Assembly: GCA_963662155.1 (NCBI GenBank) | Contig: OY759273.1 | Coordinates: 29,309,044-29,373,043, forward strand | Reading direction: 5' to 3' | DNA length: 64,000 bases | DNA from: Lamellibrachia columna | Lineage: Eukaryota; Annelida; Polychaeta; Sabellida; Siboglinidae | Part shown: positions 35,733 to 48,675 of the stretch, in pieces | How positions within the stretch are numbered: the stretch's first letter is position 1 | How the letters are laid out: every line of letters starts with the position of its first letter | Notes under the pieces: model-generated | Told to the model about the DNA's origin: nothing | Seen by the model: the letters and a program-made list of their open reading frames with translations, nothing else | Databases searched by the model: none | Position numbers and translations under genes: made by a program

Positions 35733-36050
35733 CTAAATTAACCTCGATCTTGGAAATATTGCTGTTGTTATTGGTAGTGTGTGTCTCCCTAGTTGCTCCC
35801 TTTCCAAGGGACTTTTCCCTCCCCTTCTTGATTGCGGTCTTCCCCTTTTCCTGCGGCCTCGCTGTTTCGTCGCCTGTGATGTCTTCGGTAGTCGGGCCTC
35901 TTGCATCCGCACCAAGTGACCTGCCCCGATCACCCGGCTTCTTGCTATTCGCCCCGTTAAGTTAAACTGCATCCCAATCTTTTCCCTAGGGTTATTCACC
36001 CTCATTCTGTCATCCTCTTTAATGCTGTATTTCCCAGTTGTTCTCGCCAA
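35733..36050 (-). pseudogene. LINE C-terminal fragment
   Basis: The - strand reads RVNNPREKIGMQFNLTGRIA, then RSRVIGAGHLVRMQEARLPK and TKQRGRRKRGRPQSR. GHL.RM...RLPK..........GRRKRGRP is the standard closing segment of a large LINE group, in which it follows the RT. The rest of the element is missing. After PQSR the frame is disturbed (expected RWEDC; here RRGGKSP). It is similar in kind to 17480-18020 but not the same sequence. Confidence 0.75.
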
Positions 36051-38129
36051 AGTTGTGGTGTTGTAACAAATAATACCATCACGATTTCATGTTGCCCCAC
36101 TGACTGGACGGCGGAAAAATAACTTAGCCATGTAGGGCGCACACTCTACAAAATAGTTGTTACACGTTTATGCCTGCTGTGACAAAAAGCACACCCAAGA
36201 AAGTGGGGGATTTTGGATATGTTGTTTTTCGTGATAATTCGGAACGTTCTTGAACATTGCAGCTTAGCACTTTTTTCCGGGTTGGGTCCATTTTTACCGA
36301 AAGCTCCTGGACTAACAGGCCCACAGACTGGCTAACGCGATGTACCAGTAGACAGGCAACAAGTATGCAAGAACATGCACGCACCGACGGAAGAACTTCA
36401 ATAATAATAGTAATGTGTTAGTCGATTAATCTAATGGTGTGTTGAAATCGATGTTTGCTATTAAATTAATACTGATAAGCAGCCATTTGCTAAATACCGA
36501 GGCGTATCTATGATCTCACAAAGTAGCAGGCCAAGGGGCAAGTTTTGTAATCCTTCCGTTTACCTTGCTACCATGCAGTGGTGCAAAAGTTTACATACGA
36601 ATTGTTTTTAATATAGCCAACTGGGGCCATGGCCTAATGTCCGTTAAATACGCAATTGGTTATATAGCTGCGCATTGGCATCCGTTAATTAGAACTCTCT
36701 GTCAGTCCACGAGCAGCAAATATCCGCAATGGTTCATGTAGATACAAGTTGCTACAATTGTGTCTCATTTATCCATTCTTCATTAATCCGGTTTTTCAGT
36801 AACCGGCATGTTTTATGTGGCAGCAATCTCAATACACAGTAAATCGCTTCAATAATCCGTCTTGTCATGTTTCAGTTTCTGCACTGAACAGTTTTAGAAC
36901 ATTCAAAACGCCGAACGTCAAACGCACTACACCAGACTGTACGTCACACGTCAGTTGCATAGATCAATACAATAATAAGCAAGGTACATATTATGATGGA
37001 CACAAACACGTTCATTACCAATTGTTATAGCATGAAAGATAACAGGATGTAGCACCAATCTGCACGTTTCGTTAATCCATCCAAAACAATTGGTAACCAA
37101 AATGTGCGGATAAGCGACACATGACTGTGTTTACTTCTTTCTTAGAAGCCCTTGCACAGACACATGTGGCGTGACGTTCTCGTTATTCTTGGACAGGTGC
37201 ATTATTTGCATCGGCATCTGTTTCGCTTATGAGCAACTATGGAAGAAGGCAAATTGACAACGCCGAGTAAAAAACTTTTCACTGACGTCCGTAGAGTTGC
37301 GCAATCATCAACTGCTGCAATGTGCAGCCAGAAAGTTTGTGCAATAACGACTGCAGTAATCAGTGGCGCCTTCTGCTAGATCGCCCTAATAAATAATACT
37401 AATTATAATTTCATGGTTATGGCTTCGTCTTCGTCACACTAGTTTAACTTACGATTGAATACCGTCAATGGTACACACGTCTAATCGTGTCTGACGCTTT
37501 AGCAATGTCAGAACATTTTTATTTTATAGCAGCATCCGCAATTCCATTTTCCGCTCGCTACGTTTTATAAACATTTCGACTACGATATGTTAGCTCGTTT
37601 TTTGCAAATGTATGTGTTATTTAGTTTTCTTGAACGCATCGGACAAATGAACTCGTTATTTTTATTGGACCTAGTCGACATTCGCAGAATAGACGCAAAT
37701 GTGGCTGCACCTATGTATTATATAATGTTATAGCAAAATGCTCTTTACACTTTCGCAAATTGCCCGATATAACGACAAGTTTCAAGTGTTCGTCTGAGTC
37801 GATTGTTCCGAGGATTCTAACAAAAATACGCAGCCTTGTATTAAACCGACTGCGGATTAAGCTATATACGCACAACTGACTTGAACCTGAACGAAGTGCG
37901 AACTATCCCTTCGTAGGATAATGCCTATAAGGAAGGAGAAGAATAATAATCTGATTTTCGATGTGATTAACTGCGTAAGCAGTTTTAATCGATTCGACGC
38001 TGACAACTGGAACTTGGTATGAGAAAATCTGACATTCGTTATGTTTCAAGTAACAAACATTTGACACGACTGCTGTTATAGGACTAATCAAATGGAAGTT
38101 AATGTTAACTTGTACCAGCTGTAATGCAA
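36051..38129. other. Anonymous DNA, no gene seen
   Basis: This is over 2 kb without a recognised gene or repeat. The stretch 36740-37110 contains several TCATTTATCC/AATCCGGT words reminiscent of a decayed TA-flanked element like that at 19277, but I cannot define ends. Confidence 0.4.
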
Positions 38130-38148
38130 TGTTTACAGGCGTGCGTGC

Positions 38149-38180
<32 letters not shown>
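38130..38180. repeat. GTGC microsatellite
   Basis: About ten GCGT units with one interruption. Confidence 0.9.
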
Positions 38181-38620
38181 ATGAGTGCATGAGTGTATGC
38201 TTGTTTTTCAGCGTAACCGTTGCGCTTACCGATGACTATAGTGACTTTAAGCGTTTTGATCCGTGCTCGTTCTATCTGCCCGGATCTCCCACCGTCCCGT
38301 AGCGCCCTGCGACACCGCCTCCCGACGAAATGGCGTAAATTCGAATCATTCATAGCTGCAACACACAGCGCCGGCACATTATATGTAACAGCATTTCACA
38401 TTTCACCTTTCACTGCCGGATGTAGACCTCCGCTAGACATTTCTACGTTTCCTTGTATTTCGCTTCTCTCGTCCAAAGTGCTCCTGCATAATTCATAATG
38501 TGATCGCATCATCATCTTGTCAATCTGGCTCTTGCTATTTCCCCTTTCTGAGTTTCCTTTCCGTTATGTCGATGGTCCATTTATTGTTTAGCATTCTCAC
38601 TATGTGACCTACCCGTGACC

Positions 38621-38651
<31 letters not shown>

Positions 38652-39145
38652 ATTTTACTTTTGTTCTCCTTCTGATGACGTCATGTGGGGTTTTGTCTTT
38701 TAACGTGATGGTTAGCATTTGTCCTTTCCATCCATGTGTTATTTTTAACTTGTTTTTCAGCTGTTTTATCATTGACCGTGTTTAGTATCCGTATGTTATA
38801 ATTGGTAAGATGAATTAATGGTCAACTTTATTTTTGGGGCATATTAAAAGTTTGTCGTCCTCGAGAACTCCTCCGCTTTTGGTGTGATTTTCATAGTTTT
38901 GTTTTGTCCAAGGTAAATGCTTTGGTGCAGAAAGTGCGCCTGCCAATGTGACATTCAAGCCAGTATCGCGTATAGCAGAACACGAATATAATTCTAATAA
39001 GGCTTTATTGTGCCGCACATGTTTTCGATTACAAAATACGCCAGGCTTTCGTCATTCTGTAATGTAAATCAGTACGTTTCATTTGGGATATAACACGCAC
39101 GTTTATTTGAAGCGTACTTTTTGGATTATGCAAATATCTTTTCTG
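38181..39145. other. Anonymous DNA with a TTAC run
   Basis: A TTAC run (about 38624-38651) lies in otherwise featureless DNA. The - strand frame at 38815-39018 resembles nothing I can name, though words like LNVTLAGALSAPKHL could come from a LINE linker. Confidence 0.35.
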
Positions 39146-39148
39146 TTC

Positions 39149-39267
39149 CAGTTTAGACCTGAGCATGCCGTGCTAATCAGTTTAGACCTGAGCATGCCGT
39201 GCTAATCAGTTTAGACCTGAGCATGCCGTGCTAATCAGTTTAGACCTGAGCATGAAGTGCTAATCAG
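39149..39267. repeat. 29-bp minisatellite, four copies
   Basis: Four units of CAGTTTAGACCTGAGCATGC... with a 29-base period. The last has GAAG in place of GCCG. Confidence 0.93.
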
Positions 39268-39519
39268 TCTGTGACATTCCTGGTTTGTATCATTGGGAGA
39301 ACATCAATTGCCAGGAATGTAATTTATTGGTTCACACATGTAGTATGATATCCGACAGAGCAAATCCAATAACAGTCTCTAAATTGAACGAATGCAGTTA
39401 AAAGCGAATTGGTAATGATTACGGTTATGTGAACTATTTGATCGGAGGTGTGTTTTTTATTAGGCGAACATTATGTTTTTGACCATGTTATTTGTCAAGA
39501 TCCATATATTAAAGATGTT

Positions 39520-39640
39520 GTCCACCACCACCACCACCACCACCACCACCACCACCACCACCACCACCACCACCACCACCACCACCACCACCACCACCAC
39601 CACCACCACCACCACCACCACCACAACCACCACCACCAGT
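39520..39640. repeat. CAC trinucleotide repeat
   Basis: About 35 CAC units, with one interruption near 39624. The open frame through it encodes poly-His and has no other sign of being a gene. Confidence 0.97.
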
Positions 39641-40553
<913 letters not shown>

Positions 40554-40555
40554 CG

Positions 40556-41283
40556 ACTAACGAGACTTCTTATAAGGATAAATGTCTGAAAATGACAAGT
40601 GACTATTTATGATTGTGTCACAGCAAGATTTTCCATGACATAATAATAAGTAGAAAGATCCACTATTTAGAAATAATTCACATGCATGCATTACATGTGC
40701 AATACGCTAGCCGGGCCCTAGCCCTAAACAAGTATAAATTAGGCAAATGAAGGGTCACACTATGTATATTCATTTGATGTTTGTTATATAGATCAACTTT
40801 CATTGCGTTTGCAGAACAAGTATTCCGAGCTAGTCAACATTCATAATAAGAAGTCTCATACAATCTGCTGACCATACAACTGGTTTGGTGAGTATAACAC
40901 TGTTCAATATAGTAAACATAGTGGTATATTGCAGACCTCATCCTAGAGACATATATTCTACAACTGTGTATATTGTGAATTATTTCTAAATAGTGGGTCT
41001 TTTTACTGATTATTATGTCATGGATAACGTTACTGTGATACAATCATAAGTATCCACATGTCATTTTCATACATTTATCCTTATAAGAAGTCTCGTACAA
41101 TATGTTGACCATACAACGCAGTAAACCTGGGGGTGCATTGCAGACTTCAACTTAAATACATATATTTTTACAACTGCATATATTTTAAATTATTTCTATA
41201 CTGTGTGTCTTTCTACTGATTATTATGTCCTGGAAAATCTTGCTGTGACACAATCATAAATATCCACATGTCACTTTCTCAAT
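40556..41283. repeat. Three copies of one sequence: one inverted, two direct
   Basis: The sequence containing AAGAAGTCTCGTA..., TACTGATTATTATGTC and CAATCATAA.TATCCACATGTC is present as direct copies at about 40846-41082 and 41083-41283 (period 237). It is also present as an inverted partial copy at 40556-40682, which abuts the microsatellite. It could be a non-autonomous transposon with long ends or a local rearrangement; I found no coding sequence. Confidence 0.75.
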
Positions 41284-41744
41284 CATCACTGTGAAATACA
41301 TTAAACAGGTCTATAATTTTATATGTGTTTTTGATGCACAACGTATGTGCGAGCGTGCGTGCGTGTATTTTATTTTATATGTATATTATGGATTGTTTTC
41401 TTAAATAAACATTTATTATATATGTTGGAAATAAAATGTTAAACATGTTTTAAAATAGCGCTTGCCACCAGGTAGCACCTGTATAATATTATTCATGCAT
41501 GACATTGTGATGACTGCATGTAGACCGGCACAGTATTGGGTAAGTGGGCGACAAACGGGCGGGCTTACGTAAAAAAGAAGCGCGTATGTCCCTTAGATCA
41601 TTACGGCGTAGACGATGTTCGTTAGATGTGCCACACAGAGCAGATCATTGCTACCGGCTTCCGACATAAGACGCACTTGCGTGACGGGTTAACCGTGTAA
41701 CCGATAAAGCTAGCAGGGCATCATACACCTACCTCACCGTCAAT
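41284..41744. other. Anonymous DNA, no feature seen
   Basis: No gene or repeat is recognised. Confidence 0.45.
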
Positions 41745-42640
41745 CTCCGTCTACGTTGAACTAATCATGTTGTTTTTGTTGAGTTCCTCGTAACGACATT
41801 ACACCAATTTGTTTCTTCGCAATCTGCTTCGTTTTTCAATTTTATTTCGTTCGATTGGATAGAGTATTTAATATACAAATTACTATGTTTCCATTTCTGG
41901 CTCGTCTCTCAGAAACAATAATTATACAACATTGCAGTGATAATTTTGAATCTAATCTACTATGTCGTTATTCTCCCATCATTATGTGATACCTATTCCA
42001 CATCAGTCAATGTGTGCTACCATAACGTCTCGTTATTATTCAGTACTGTACGGCGGATATTATGCTTATACAGTTACATCAAGTTCCATAATTGTGTGAT
42101 GGACATTACCTTGAGGTGTCTCTGTGATTCCACCTGCACATCCAATTAATATAATCATCGGTACCTGTGCCATCAACAACGATTCTGACAATCTCACACC
42201 TAATAATTGTTCCCCCCTCCCTTTAAGAGGAAGCCCGTTTCTCATTAATAAGTCTTCTCTCCCCAAAACGTTCAGCAACATTTCTACGAAGACGACTCAC
42301 GTCCCCATATATACATTCTGTACGTATGCGGTAATCGTCATATTCCTGCAGTTGTTATGTTCAAACAGCCTGCCTTCAATTATTGATAATATCCCCGATG
42401 GTACGATTTGTTCAATCCCTGCCTCTTTAAGTGTCTTCACCAAACTGATCAAGGAAGTACGACTTCCCCCGCACTGTCAATGCCCACATGCACACTGATA
42501 ACTCACTGGTGCCGCAATTCATGTATTCACTACCCTTTCTGCTATATCGTATATGTATCTAATTTCCTAACGACGGATTTTCCCACGAACACCCTAGCTT
42601 TCCAATGAGCTAAATACTTTCTCATTTACCCGATACGACA
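41745..42640 (-). mobile_element. 5' part of a family-1 LINE, copy c (highly decayed)
   Basis: On the - strand about 42600-42080 reads a broken SGNH segment (ISVHVGIDSAG, LKGRGEQLLGVRLSE). About 41890-41745 aligns with 3770-3620 of copy a; the phrase CGCAATCTGCTTC followed by TTTTATTTC is shared, as are the flanking words. It therefore represents the region from the esterase segment into the endonuclease, the opposite part of the element from the usual 3'-biased fragments. Confidence 0.65.
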
Positions 42641-44127
42641 CTACTGCCAAACAGCTCTTCGTTGAGCTTGTGTTGCATTTCGCAATGCATCACAACCTCA
42701 ACGCAACTACCGCTCTGCCTTGATTTACTTATTTTGTCGACACGTTTTTTGTCAATACTCATAGAAAATAAGTCGCGCTAGATTATGTAGGTTGTAATTA
42801 CATTTGCTGCTATTTGTGTTCCATCTAAATACCGGGTACGAGACGTAATTATATAAAGGAAAGATGAAATTAGTAGGAACATGTGAGGCGCGAATAATAG
42901 CTTGCTCCGACCGCGTAGTCGGCCATATCCGGCATAAACCAACTGCGTCAATTATTTGTGGAGCAGACGACCTTTACAAGCGCAGTGGAATGTGTCATAA
43001 CACTGTTGTCTCTTGGCAGGCACTAGCTTGTTAAATTATGTAATTAGAATGTAATTTAGACGAAATAAACCGATATGCCGTTATAATTATGGTTTTGTAT
43101 GGCGTTAGTGCTTAATGGGACGTGAACCCGTACACCAACCACGGAACGTATGCCATCATACGTAACGTATGCTATCATCCTATTTCATTCAGCTACATAT
43201 ACTTATCTATGCATACTAGATATATTATCTTGGTATAATATGATCTACTAATAATCATAGTTTATGTAAGTAAAAACAATGTTGATATATGAGTATGAGT
43301 GTGCCCTATATATCAAAAAGAATTGAAATTAGCTCAACTAACACTGCCTTCCCCTACTACTACTAACCCTGGCCAGCGAGGGTGATTGTGGTAGTGATGA
43401 GTGGCGCGACAGTTGTGGAGTGTGCAGTTTCTCTGCCGTTGTTACGTGACGTTAGTCCTGTAGCACAGGCTGAAAAAGAGCCCTATTTTTGAACAACCGG
43501 GGCCGGAAGTATAACATTTGTCACTATGGCTGAAATAAATTGTTGGGGTGTTGATAATTTCGCTCATAATAATATAAGATGACATTTTCTAAAGTTGGTT
43601 CAAACAAGATGGCGGCCTTTTTCCAACATGGTCACCAGTCTATAATTGAAAAGTCATATCACCAGAACTATGGCACTTAGGCAGGTGATCTTGGTGTCAA
43701 ACACCAGGTTTATGGGGTCAGTGAGTACAATAAAAATATTTATAATACTGCCAGATGATGGGTTACCGTCTATTCGTATGTCTGTCTGTCTGTCTGTCGC
43801 CACTTTTCGTTTCCGTGCGATAACTCGACTACCGTGCACCAGATCTTCACGATACTTCACATGTACATTGATATCGATCGGGGGTAAAACACCTATTAAA
43901 AGTGAGTTTGGTCAACTAAAGGTCAAGGTCACCGGTGGCATTTTGTTTTACAACCAATTTTCTAATATATAAAATATTTTCAACGTATTAAAAACAATTG
44001 TATTTCATTTCAATATTACAAATTGAAGAAACTAAACCATGATTGCAGAATTTTATGTATCCGTTTCCAAGAAGCGTCGAGTGCAGATATTTGACAGTGA
44101 CAAATGTGTATTCTGTCCAGAGCCTTG
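42641..44127. other. Anonymous DNA, possibly an old repeat at 43600-43960
   Basis: No gene is found. A TGTC run (43778-43799) and the phrase GGTCAACTAAAGGTCAAGGTCA (about 43909) suggest an old interspersed repeat, but no second copy lies in this window. Confidence 0.35.
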
Positions 44128-44240
44128 ATGAACATTGTTGGACTCTCGATAAGCCAATGGCTTCCTTGTCCACTTGCCATCTGGGCCTTTGGCTTGGATG
44201 GCAAATCTTGTTAAATATTGTTAAATCTTTCACTGCAAAG
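44128..44240 (+). mobile_element. Family-1 LINE 3' end, copy d
   Basis: This is only the 3' UTR and tail: AACATTGTTGGACTCTCGAT, CTTGTCCACTTGCCATCTGG, GATGGCAAATCTTG and two TTGTTAAAT words. It is nearly identical to 32398-32495 of copy b. Confidence 0.88.
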
Positions 44241-44924
44241 ATCCCGGTATTTATCCAGATGTACACAAAGTCCAATCCCTTTGGTTTGCCTGCACTGAAC
44301 GTCAGGATGATGTAGACAAAAAACTGTTGTCCAAAAATCTGAAATTCTGAGTTGTAAAATAAAATGTCATAAACAAATTTATTTCAAACATCTGAAGAGG
44401 CTTGCAGAAAAGCGTAGAAACCAGGGAGAAACCCCCCAGTACATGGGATGGTAGTTCCATTGTGTGTTTTATCAGATCCATTTCTACTGAAAGGTACATA
44501 AGCTTGACGGTGAATATTATTCTCCTGCAGACATGGCAGCCGACAAATTAAAAGATTGGATTGATCCGCTATTGTACAAGACAGTTGGCTGGCTTACAGA
44601 TAAACAGCTGTATAATGACGCAGCTAATTTGTCAGAGAAGAAATCAGATATCCGAAGCCATCGCGTGTGACATAATGTTGCACGTAACATCAGTAATTTG
44701 GGAAAACACTGTAATCCACACAGAAAACAGTTATTTTTTCCAAAAACGAACGTTAGACGTCTATCGTGTTACTAGTCACATTTCAACGTAAAATACTATC
44801 AACAATTGTATGCAATCGAAAGTGAGATGTTTCTTGAGTAACACTAGGCGTGTACCAAAAAAAATAAAAATGTACACAATCTGCACATAAAATGCAGATT
44901 GTGTCATACGAATAGACGACTTAC
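44241..44924. other. Intron or flanking DNA of the - strand receptor gene
   Basis: TM6 and TM7 exons were expected on the - strand at or below this stretch but were not seen. Confidence 0.4.
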
Positions 44925-45129
44925 CTTCATCGCCGTGCGATTTTTTTGAAATTTTCCACAAAATGGCGGCGTAGGCGCAGATGATGCAGACGAGTGGCAG
45001 GCCACACATGATGAAGGTGCAGAAGAGATTGTAGGCGATCTCCCAACCTCTCGACGGGAAGAAGTTGAACGTAACGCACTGCTCGAACCACGTGAAGTGC
45101 GGGTGCTTCTCCACGTGGAATATGACGCT
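44925..45129 (-). CDS. TM4-TM5 exon of a GnRH/AKH/corazonin-type receptor
   Basis: The 205-base exon follows the acceptor GTGTGCTTACAG and ends at the donor GTAAGT. It encodes 68 residues beginning SVIFHVEKHPHFTWFEQCVT, with FNFFPSRGWEIAYNLFC next and then TM5 (MCGLPLVCIICAYAAILWKI) and SKKSHGDE. The Cys in EQCVTF is the conserved extracellular-loop-2 Cys that bonds to TM3. The E.AYNLF...TM5 pattern with Y.AILW.IS.KS is characteristic of GnRH/AKH/corazonin receptors. It starts in phase 0 and ends in phase 1. An intervening exon for the rest of intracellular loop 3 is needed before TM6. It lies on the opposite strand from the TM6/TM7 exons at 11.2 and 16.4 kb, so it is a convergent paralogue or the result of an inversion. 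Confidence 0.88.
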
Positions 45130-45173
45130 CTGTAAGCACACGAGACCCACCACCTTAAGTCGTAACACACATC

Positions 45174-45174
45174 T

Positions 45175-45218
<44 letters not shown>

Positions 45219-45280
45219 CGTAAGCAAGCAACCACGCACGGAAGCAAGCAAGCATGCACGCACACACGCAAGCATACAAG
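45174..45280. repeat. CACG microsatellite in the receptor intron
   Basis: About 12 perfect CGCA units with degenerate AAGCAAGC and ACGC units on one side, 45 bases upstream of the TM4-TM5 exon (in the direction of the gene). Confidence 0.95.
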
Positions 45281-45354
45281 TACGCGGCACACCTTTCAAA
45301 GTCCTATTTTCACAAGGCCCAATCGTGGATGATGTTACATGTATTGTTCGGGAA

Positions 45355-45570
45355 GTAACTTAACTTTAATTGGCAGACGTCTTCGTTGGTCGGACGGGTA
45401 ATTCCTGGAAACTCTATTGGAAATTTGACGAGACGCGTCTAGTTCAAAGAAACACATTGACCAAGACTGCAAGTGAGACGAACTATAAATGATTCAGCCT
45501 ACATTCACACAAGATGTGGAAAAAAATGAAAGTTCCACGTTTCAACAGGTTTATCAACCAGGGGTAGCGT
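45355..45570. repeat. Interspersed repeat A, copy 2
   Basis: Aligned by eye with 4638-4868 over about 200 bases. The downstream sequences differ, so the shared unit ends near the CCACGTTTCAAC block. Confidence 0.6.
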
Positions 45571-45698
45571 AATACACGTGGCTAGCGAGTATGTTTGCAG
45601 CAAAGATCTCGCGTCCGATAAAAGGTTTGTGCTCTTGATATTAAATAGCCATTCGCCATTATTTTCTTACATGTTCATACAGGTTATCTTCTGGCTAT

Positions 45699-46460
45699 TT
45701 AGGCATTGATACTTCGTGTGTCAGAACTTTCACTTATGGCTATTGTCAGGTCTGATTGTGCGCATGCGTCTGACAATTTCCAGGATCGGGGTGGGGCAGA
45801 ATAATCTAGTTTAATAGGATGGTTTCGCCACAACGTGTCTATTTCCCCCTCAACAGATTGAATAGATGGAGCCTTCACCAAAGACTGTGGGAAGCTGTTC
45901 CATACGTCTGTGTACACATGAATATTGTCTTATGTTTAATCTGCATTGTTTGCATGTATCTTTAGGTTATGTCCTCTTGTGTCAGAATCATTGTCTCTCA
46001 GCGTAACCAAACTAGATGAAACCGCAGCATCGTATTTCCACATTATTATCTTTTTAGTCTATGTAAACGCTCTTTATAGTCAAGGTCTTTAAATCCAGGA
46101 ACTAACTTGGTAGCTCTACGTTGGACGTTTTCAAGGGCTGTGATATGCTTTATTAGCGTATTATATGTATGGACGGACAATAGACTTAAAACTTGTTATA
46201 AAGCCCTGTTCACCCATGTGGTCAAAGGTACGCCGATTTTACCCATCACTGAGTTGGCTTTGTAGGTTTTTTTTTACATATGTGCCTCAACATTTTTTTA
46301 AAGAATCAAAGGTAACTCCAGTATATTGAACCTTGTCTGTACTGCTTAGTACTGTGTGATCTGGTCCCATTCTCAGGTGACTGGATTTACTTGGGTGGAA
46401 TTTCAAGAGTGATGAATCTGTCGGCAAAGATCAGGACTTATTCAGTCATCCTGAGTGTAG
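45699..46460 (-). pseudogene. LINE C-terminal fragment (family 5, Rex/CR1-like)
   Basis: On the - strand about 46240-46070 reads HNTLIKHITALENVQRRATK and LVPGFKDLDYKERLHRLK. After a frame change DNDSDTRGHNLKI appears near 45970, and then VWNSFPQSLVKAPSIQSVEG and LWRNHPIKLDYSA (45917-45760). The blocks L..VQRRATK.V, D..Y.ERL, TRGH..K and WN.LP...V.APS...F...L are the standard post-RT end of Rex/CR1-type LINEs. It is related to, but clearly distinct from, family 1. The RT itself is missing. Confidence 0.8.
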
Positions 46461-46674
46461 AATGAGTGGAAATGCTTCATATTGGTGGCGCCCTTAGAGG
46501 TATTGCCTGAACAGACACGTAGCCTAATGCAGTCCTATGTGTGGCCGCATGTGTCACGTCTACCTACAGCTACATAAGCGCTGCAATGCTTATGTTGTGC
46601 TATGCAGTAGGTAGCTGCGTATGGAGAAGAAATTGAAGCCGAATGGTGATCGTAGATTGCATTACGCAGTTGCA

Positions 46675-47230
46675 AACAAACACTTTTAACAAGATTGCCA
46701 CCCAAAACAAACAAAACATCCGGATGGCAAGTGGGCAATGGTTTCATTGGCTTAGTAAGAATTTAACCTTTATTCGTGTATGTGTAACCAAACTTCTGAG
46801 ATATTGTGGTTTTCAGTCTTGGTTTTGCAAATATTCACGCTGCCAAATTGCCAATATTGACACAATCAGCATAATATATTATGTGTTCCATTTATTAACC
46901 ATCGTATCTGAGGATGAATGTTTGATCTAATCTACACTGCTCCTTCACTAACGTTACACTAGTTCCTCTAGTCCTCCTGCTTGGTGTTTGGTAGCCCTGC
47001 GAGGCGCATTATGTCCACGACAGGTTGGTTCTATTTCAAAATATGTGAACTTAACTTCTGCACGCATGATATATCTGCCGATTTTGTGCTAGACATATTC
47101 ACACTGCTATCATTTACTCAATCAGAAAGCAATCCATTATTTTTTTGATTCACTTACTGTGTTCTGCGAAAATAAATACTTTCTTATATGCAATCAACAT
47201 TCTGTTCGGTATTTCACGTCCGCCGTCTCC
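46675..47230 (-). mobile_element. Two decayed family-1 LINE 3' ends in tandem, copy e
   Basis: The stretch 46680-46990 contains the tail (TTTTAACAAGATTGCCACCC), the GGATGGCAAGTGG phrase, and sequence matching the ORF2 C-terminus up to CTACACTGCTCCTTCACTAA. The stretch 47020-47230 repeats the C-terminal segment again (AGACATATTCACACTGCTA, CTTTCTTATATGC). The arrangement is two truncated copies or a duplication, both on the - strand. Confidence 0.7.
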
Positions 47231-47360
47231 ATGGCTCCATACGGCTGTTATATAATAATACTACATATGCTTCTATCAATATTTCCATTGTCAATGTTTG
47301 AACAAAACTTTTTTATATACTCTTAATATCACCGGCCCCTGTGTCATTATACCACATTCT

Positions 47361-47364
<4 letters not shown>

Positions 47365-47450
<86 letters not shown>

Positions 47451-47465
47451 GTAATATATATGTAT
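47365..47465. repeat. AT microsatellite with a TATG end
   Basis: About 36 AT units, then four TATG units. Confidence 0.97.
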
Positions 47466-48184
47466 ATATAAGCTGTAAAGACACATGTATTCAAATCGTG
47501 ATTTTTTTCTGATTTAACTAAACTCTATACTCTAAGCGAGGTTTGCTTGTTTTGCAATAGTTCTGCTAAATTCTTTTGTTTTTGCACGCTTCATTATATA
47601 AAGATCAACACTAAAAAAACATGCAATCGTGCCATCACGTTTATGCAGTTTTATTATTTATACATTCAGTAACTTCATTTTTGTAATCCTGCAACTCGGT
47701 CGTTCTAGACAACATTATTTTGCGCGACAGATCCCGTTGCATATTGTACGCAGAGCACCACATTGCAAAGAGCAATCCTAACAAGGCAGCGAATTTGCCG
47801 ATTTGAGCACATCAATCACATACACCATATTAAAATGGCCATTAATGCAACATGGGTTAAACATGTGATTGTTTCGTTAAATAATACGCATATAGAGCAT
47901 GCTATGCCATTCGCACTAAGAGTGAATGCTAAGTGGATGGTATTTGCGGAATACGTTTGTTTTCCCCGCAAACGTGCGATCAATACTAACTTAAAGGCCA
48001 CAGGAAATAAGCCAAACCAAATTCTAGTCCAAAACCTTAAAACAAAGATCGTGTTAATAAAATGTGCGAAGTCATTGTTTCTTAATTATGGTGTCGTGGC
48101 GATGAACATGCTCGTTCTCTATTAACTCACGATTGTGTAGCCATGTGTGGAACAGCCCTGGTTAAGATGATTTCATCCGATGGT
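47466..48184. other. Anonymous DNA, no gene seen
   Basis: The open frame at 47763-48125 (120 codons) has no known motif and lacks a convincing splice or start context. Confidence 0.4.
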
Positions 48185-48335
48185 AAAGAAAAAGGTGTGT
48201 TCTTTCAAAGCGTGTAAGTGCAATGCGCCGCTAAAAGCGTAGTACACTTCACCATCTGGCAGACTTGTTCAATCCAACTTAGCATATCTGAGAAGCATTC
48301 AACGAAGCCGCAATTACTGCGCGAAGAGTATTCGT
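48185..48335 (+). repeat. Interspersed repeat B, copy 2
   Basis: Second copy of the sequence at 31625-31780, in the same orientation. Confidence 0.6.
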
Positions 48336-48675
48336 TCACATAATAATACAAATTATCCCCCACTGTAGTCATCTACAGGTACTCATTTATACATCTGAGT
48401 GAACAAAGGCAATCTTGTTAAATCTGGAATGAGCGAAAGAAATTGCCCAAACTTAGACCCCGGTGGAGAAACATATGTGTTTTATATCAAAGCAGGAGTT
48501 GTACTTCGTATTTATTATTGTACCGTAGACTACAGTCTGCGTCACACAATGCCAGGAGAAAGGGCTGAGGTGTATGGATTAATCCTACAGCAAAGACAAT
48601 ATCACAGAAAAGATGAAGACACGGTGACAAACATAGGCTTTGCAGTTGATTTGTCGCTACTGTCAACAAATTAGA

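Noticed and set aside
47763..48125. A 120-codon open frame
   Set aside because: No motif, AT-rich codon use like the background, and no splice or start context.
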